Assembly: GCA_946481135.1 (NCBI GenBank)
Contig: CAMLMQ010000021.1
Location: 1-25,348, forward strand
Source of the DNA: an uncultured Microbacteriaceae bacterium
Lineage (GTDB): Bacteria; Actinomycetota; Actinomycetes; Actinomycetales; Microbacteriaceae
Direction: 5' to 3'
Length of the DNA stretch: 25,348 nucleotides
Shown here: piece by piece, positions 22,603-25,348 of the stretch
How the letters are laid out: each line of letters starts with the position of its first letter
How positions within the stretch are numbered: the stretch's first letter is position 1
Position numbers and translations under genes: made by a program
Notes under the pieces: model-generated
Seen by the model: only the letters and a program-made list of their open reading frames with translations
Database searches by the model: none
What the model was told of the DNA's origin: nothing

Positions 22603-24150
22603 CTACCCCTGCGCCCGCTTCAGCACGAGTTCCCGCACGCGGGCAGCATCGGCCGACCCGCCCATCGCCTTCATGACGGCCCCGATGATCGCGCCGGCGG
22701 CCTGAACCTTCCCGTCGCGGATCTTCTCGAGCACATCCGGCTGCGCCGCCAGCGCCTCATCCACGGCCGCGATCAGCGCCCCGTCATCCGACACCACGGC
22801 AAGCCCGCGCGCGGCGACGACCTCCGACGGACGCCCCTCCCCCGCGATGACGCCTTCGAGCACCTGGCGGGCGAGGCGGTCGGTGAGTTCCCCCGACTCG
22901 ATCAGGGCGATGAGCTCCGACACGTGCAGAGGTGACACCAACGAAGCGGCATCCACCGAGGCAGCGTTGGCGAGGCGCGAGATCTCGCCGGTCCACCACT
23001 TGCGGGCCTGCGCCGGCGCGGCACCCGCCGCCACGGTCTCCTCGATCTCGACGAGCAGCCCCGCGTTGGCGACATCCCGGAATTCGAGCTCCGTGAAGCC
23101 CCACGTCTCCCGCAGCCGCCGACGACGCACCGCGGGCGCCTCGGGCAGGGCCGCCCGCAGCGACGCGACGAGCGACGGATCGGGCTCGACCGGCAGCAGG
23201 TCGGGCTCGGGGAAGTAGCGGTAGTCGTCGGCATCCGACTTGGGGCGTCCCGCGGAGGTGACGCCGCGATCCTCGTGCCAGTGGCGCGTCTCCTGCGTGA
23301 CGGTGCCGCCGGTGGCGAGGATGGCGGCCTGCCGCTGGATCTCGTACTTCACGGCCCGCTCCACCGAGCGCATCGAGTTGACGTTCTTCGTCTCGGTGCG
23401 GGTGCCGGTGGGCTTTCGATACGCGTCGCCTTCGGCGGCGCTACTCAAGCCACGGGGCTGGAGGGAGACGTTCGCATCCACCCGCAGGTTGCCGCGCTCC
23501 ATGCGCGCCTCCGAGACGCCGAGCGCCCGCACGATGTCGCGCACCGTTCCGACGTACGCCTTCGCCACCTCGCCCGCGTGCGCGCCCTCCGGAATGAACA
23601 CCGGCTTCGTGACGATCTCCACGAGCGGCACACCCGCGCGGTTGTAGTCGACGAGGGATGCCTCCGCGCCCTGGATGCGCCCCGTCGCGCCGCCGAGGTG
23701 GGTGAGCTTGCCGGCATCCTCCTCCATGTGGGCGCGCTCGATCGGCACATCCACGAGGGTGCCGTCTTCGAGCTCCACCTGCACGTTGCCCTCGAACGCG
23801 ATCGGCTCGTCGTACTGGCTGATCTGGTAGTTCTTCGCGAGGTCGGGGTAGAAGTAGTTCTTGCGCGCGAACCGGGATGACGTGGCGATCTGGCAGCCGA
23901 GCGCGAGCCCCAGCGAGATGGCGTACTCGACCGCCTTCGCGTTCACCACCGGGAGGCTGCCCGGCAGGCCCAGGTCGACGGGCGTGATGAGGGTGTTCGG
24001 CGCCGCGTCGTGGTTCTCGGAGTTCGCCGGGTTCGGCGCGTCGGAGAACATCTTCGTCTTCGTCGACAGCTCGACGTGGATCTCCAGGCCGATCACGGGC
24101 TCGAACAGTTCGAGCGCCTTGTCGTAATCCATCAGATCAGCCTTCGCCAT
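22603..24150 (-). CDS. gatB: Aspartyl/glutamyl-tRNA amidotransferase subunit B
   Basis: A 515-residue GatB, the kinase subunit of GatCAB, which converts Glu-tRNA(Gln) or Asp-tRNA(Asn) to the amidated form using ammonia from GatA. Visible landmarks: [36 protein letters not shown] (141-151), [49 protein letters not shown] and the C-terminal YqeY-like domain. Start: ATG 24150, because TACGAT (-10) lies 7 nt upstream and covers the alternative ATG 24159. Residues about 233-247 ([11 protein letters not shown] and flanks) are an insertion encoded by a copy of a dispersed palindromic repeat, just before the conserved GTRTETKN. gatA and gatC are not next to it. Confidence 0.95.
   Translation of the reverse strand: MAKADLMDYDKALELFEPVIGLEIHVELSTKTKMFSDAPNPANSENHDAAPNTLITPVDLGLPGSLPVVNAKAVEYAISLGLALGCQIATSSRFARKNYFYPDLAKNYQISQYDEPIAFEGNVQVELEDGTLVDVPIERAHMEEDAGKLTHLGGATGRIQGAEASLVDYNRAGVPLVEIVTKPVFIPEGAHAGEVAKAYVGTVRDIVRALGVSEARMERGNLRVDANVSLQPRGLSSAAEGDAYRKPTGTRTETKNVNSMRSVERAVKYEIQRQAAILATGGTVTQETRHWHEDRGVTSAGRPKSDADDYRYFPEPDLLPVEPDPSLVASLRAALPEAPAVRRRRLRETWGFTELEFRDVANAGLLVEIEETVAAGAAPAQARKWWTGEISRLANAASVDAASLVSPLHVSELIALIESGELTDRLARQVLEGVIAGEGRPSEVVAARGLAVVSDDGALIAAVDEALAAQPDVLEKIRDGKVQAAGAIIGAVMKAMGGSADAARVRELVLKRAQG
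23411..23453. repeat. Palindromic repeat inside gatB
   Basis: GGCTTTCGATACGCG...GCTACTCAAGCC, with an inner stem GCGTCGCC-ttc-GGCGGCGC (7 of 8 paired, one G-T) and outer GGCTT/AAGCC ends. Read in this direction it aligns with the reverse complement of the intergenic repeats (TCGACACGCG...GCTACTCGACC). It stays in frame in gatB. Confidence 0.7.
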
Positions 24151-24157
24151 GGCATCC

Positions 24158-24163
24158 ATCGTA
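24158..24163 (-). promoter_or_regulatory. Putative leaderless promoter (-10) of gatB
   Basis: TACGAT on the minus strand, 7 nt before ATG 24150. No good -35 box. Confidence 0.45.
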
Positions 24164-24176
24164 TTTGTCGAGAGGG

Positions 24177-24206
24177 GTGACGGATGCCGGGGGCGGCTCC
24201 TAGCGT
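24177..24206 (+). promoter_or_regulatory. Promoter of the NTF2-like gene
   Basis: -35 GTGACG (24177-24182), 18-nt spacer, -10 TAGCGT (24201-24206), then 6 nt to ATG 24213 (leaderless). It is back to back with the gatB promoter in a 62-nt gap. Confidence 0.5.
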
Positions 24207-24212
24207 CGAGTG

Positions 24213-24575
24213 ATGGAACTTCTCGACGAACTGCTGACGCTCGAACGCGCGGGCTGGGACTCCCTCTGCACCGGCACCGGGGCCGCCTTCTACGGGCACC
24301 ACATGACCGAGGATGCCGTCATGATCCTCGCGGGCGGGTTCACCCTCGACCGACCCGGGGTGGTGCGGTCGCTCGCCGACTCACCGGCGTGGGACTCGTA
24401 CGAACTCGACGAGGCGCGGGTCGTGCGCGTGGGGTCCGAGGGGGCGGCGCTGACGTACCGGGGGCGTGCCGTGCGGGGGTCGGAGGCGCCGTTCGTCGCG
24501 TGGATGGCGAGCACCTACGTGCGCGTCGACGGGGAGTGGCGGTTGGCGGTGTACCAGCAGACGCCGATCGGGTGA
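24213..24575 (+). CDS. NTF2-like (SnoaL/DUF4440) protein
   Basis: A 120-residue single-domain protein of the cone-shaped NTF2-like fold: an N-terminal helix ([37 protein letters not shown]), a middle part with [12 protein letters not shown], and strands ending [19 protein letters not shown], typical of DUF4440/SnoaL-like proteins. Members are small enzymes or binding proteins; no specific role can be given. The start is chosen from a -10 box 6 nt upstream. It diverges from gatB. Confidence 0.8.
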   Translation: MELLDELLTLERAGWDSLCTGTGAAFYGHHMTEDAVMILAGGFTLDRPGVVRSLADSPAWDSYELDEARVVRVGSEGAALTYRGRAVRGSEAPFVAWMASTYVRVDGEWRLAVYQQTPIG

Positions 24576-24604
24576 GTCGGGTGAGGATGCCGCCCTCCCC
24601 AAGC

Positions 24605-24613
24605 CTGTGGACA
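24605..24613. other. DnaA-box-like nonamer
   Basis: TGTGGACAA is the complement of TTGTCCACA, the Streptomyces-type DnaA box. TTATCC follows 4 nt later as a partial second box. Alone this does not make an origin. Confidence 0.3.
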
Positions 24614-24643
24614 ACTGGTTATCCCGAGAATGGTTCGTCTATC

Positions 24644-24659
24644 TAGTACACACGTTCGA
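24644..24659 (+). promoter_or_regulatory. LexA-like SOS box
   Basis: TAGTACACACGTTCGA matches the actinobacterial LexA palindrome TCGAACnnnnGTTCGA except at two bases of the left half. It lies 20 nt before the start of the DUF222/HNH gene, so damage-inducible expression is plausible. Confidence 0.45.
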
Positions 24660-24678
24660 ATGTTGGGATCATGGGGGT

Positions 24679-25348
24679 ATGTCCTCTTCCGCTCCCGCTG
24701 TGACCTGGCTCGGGGCTGACCCGAGCCGGTTGGAGGACGCGGCGCTGCTCGCGGGGGCGCGGGAGTTGGGTGAACTGCGGCGACTCGTGGAAGCGTCCCT
24801 GTCGTCGTTCGCGGCCGAGGTCGCGCACCGGTCCCGCCGGGAAGACGGATACGCCGGCCTCGCGCAACGCCTCGGCGCCGGTACCGCGGAGAAGCTCGTC
24901 GAGCAGGTATCCGGGGTCTCCAAGCGGGACGCTCACGTGCTGTCCCGGGTGGGGCGGCAACTGACCGTGGATGCCGACCCGTGGCTCGCTCCCGTCACCG
25001 TCGGCATCTCGGAGGGGGTGGTGTCGGTGGAGAAAGCCGACGTCATCACCACCGGGCTCGGCACCCCCACGGCCGAAGTCGCCGCGGACGACCTGTTGGA
25101 TGCGGCGACCCGGCTCGCCGCGCTGGCGCCGACCCTGCCGGTGGAGAAGCTCGCCGTCGAAGCCCGCGCCGCGCGGGACGAACTGGATGCGGCGTCGGTG
25201 CGGGACCGTGCGTCTGCACTGCGGGAGAAGCGATACCTCACCCTCACCCCCCAGGTGGATGGGATGACCCGACTGTCGGGGATGCTCGACCCGGACAGTG
25301 CCGCCATCGTCCGCGCCGCCTACGACGCCGCCACCTCACCCCGCCGCG
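24679..25348 (+). CDS. DUF222 / HNH endonuclease-type protein (3' end missing)
   Basis: An ATG-started frame stays open to the window end (223 codons). The sequence has the helical DUF222 pattern: an AxELGELRRLVEASLSSFAAEV-like helix, a KLVEQVSGVSKRDAHVLSRVG block, VGISEGVVSVEKADVITTGL, then RYLTLTPQVDGMTRLSGMLDPDSAAIVRAAYDA. Family members, abundant in Microbacteriaceae, end with an HNH nuclease domain, which would lie beyond the window. GGGGG just upstream serves as ribosome site. A LexA-like box lies in the promoter region. Such genes occur in many copies per genome and have been linked to mobile or intein-like nucleases; function is unproven. Confidence 0.85.
   Translation, partial: MSSSAPAVTWLGADPSRLEDAALLAGARELGELRRLVEASLSSFAAEVAHRSRREDGYAGLAQRLGAGTAEKLVEQVSGVSKRDAHVLSRVGRQLTVDADPWLAPVTVGISEGVVSVEKADVITTGLGTPTAEVAADDLLDAATRLAALAPTLPVEKLAVEARAARDELDAASVRDRASALREKRYLTLTPQVDGMTRLSGMLDPDSAAIVRAAYDAATSPRR

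Noticed and set aside
24605..24623. Replication origin
   Set aside because: Only one DnaA-like nonamer plus a partial one, without a box cluster, A+T-rich region or dnaA/dnaN neighbours.

Overview
The window comes from a high-G+C actinobacterium, most likely a member of Microbacteriaceae. The supports are about 70% G+C core genes, many promoters whose -10 box sits 6-7 nt from the start codon (leaderless type), frequent GGATGC/GCATCC hexamers, a DUF222/HNH gene, and a dispersed palindromic repeat of the type GGTGGTCGAGTAGCGG...CGTGTCGAGACC. No rRNA, tRNA, CRISPR array, insertion sequence or prophage was found.

Left part (1-2.8 kb): the end of an ABC-2 type exporter (ATPase plus permease), a large stem-loop, and an Erm-family 23S rRNA methyltransferase. 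The erm gene is preceded by an 11-codon leader ORF and a hairpin that can sequester its Shine-Dalgarno sequence, which is the layout of a drug-responsive translational attenuator. A DUF1761 membrane protein follows. A secreted or anchored collagen-like protein (33 uninterrupted Gly-X-Y triplets plus a C-terminal globular domain) faces it convergently.

Middle left (3.7-10.8 kb, all minus strand): a compact ROK regulator - permease - ATPase - lipoprotein - sulfatase operon, probably for import and intracellular desulfation of an organosulfur compound such as a sulfate ester. Upstream is a secreted GH43 glycosidase with a ricin-type (CBM13) lectin domain. The two promoters share a 16-bp element (14/16 identical) that overlaps both -35 boxes, so the regulator may control both units.

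Middle right (10.8-15.5 kb): a gamma-type N6-adenine DNA methyltransferase, a small membrane protein and a probable restriction endonuclease on the minus strand, then a polytopic membrane protein and an OsmC-family protein. Palindromic repeats mark three intergenic gaps; one supplies the stop codon of the membrane protein.

Defence-like island (15.7-22.6 kb): a NERD-nuclease/SF1 helicase fusion; a DUF4041 + GIY-YIG nuclease with the core architecture of the anti-phage nuclease SNIPE but a Trp/Pro-rich N-terminus; a DnaQ-like exonuclease with TerB-like and BRCT domains; a small ORF of doubtful status; and a two-gene unit encoding a tandem SLATT (DUF4231-type) four-helix membrane protein and a ThsB/MTH538-like TIR protein. 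The TIR gene is much richer in A+T than its surroundings. The SLATT-TIR pair is the best candidate in the window for a little-described system: a TIR enzyme could make a nucleotide signal that opens a SLATT membrane effector, with no SIR2 or macro-domain ThsA present.

Right end (22.6-25.3 kb): gatB, which carries a copy of the dispersed repeat inside its coding sequence; a divergent NTF2-like protein; and the start of a DUF222/HNH endonuclease gene behind a LexA-like box.
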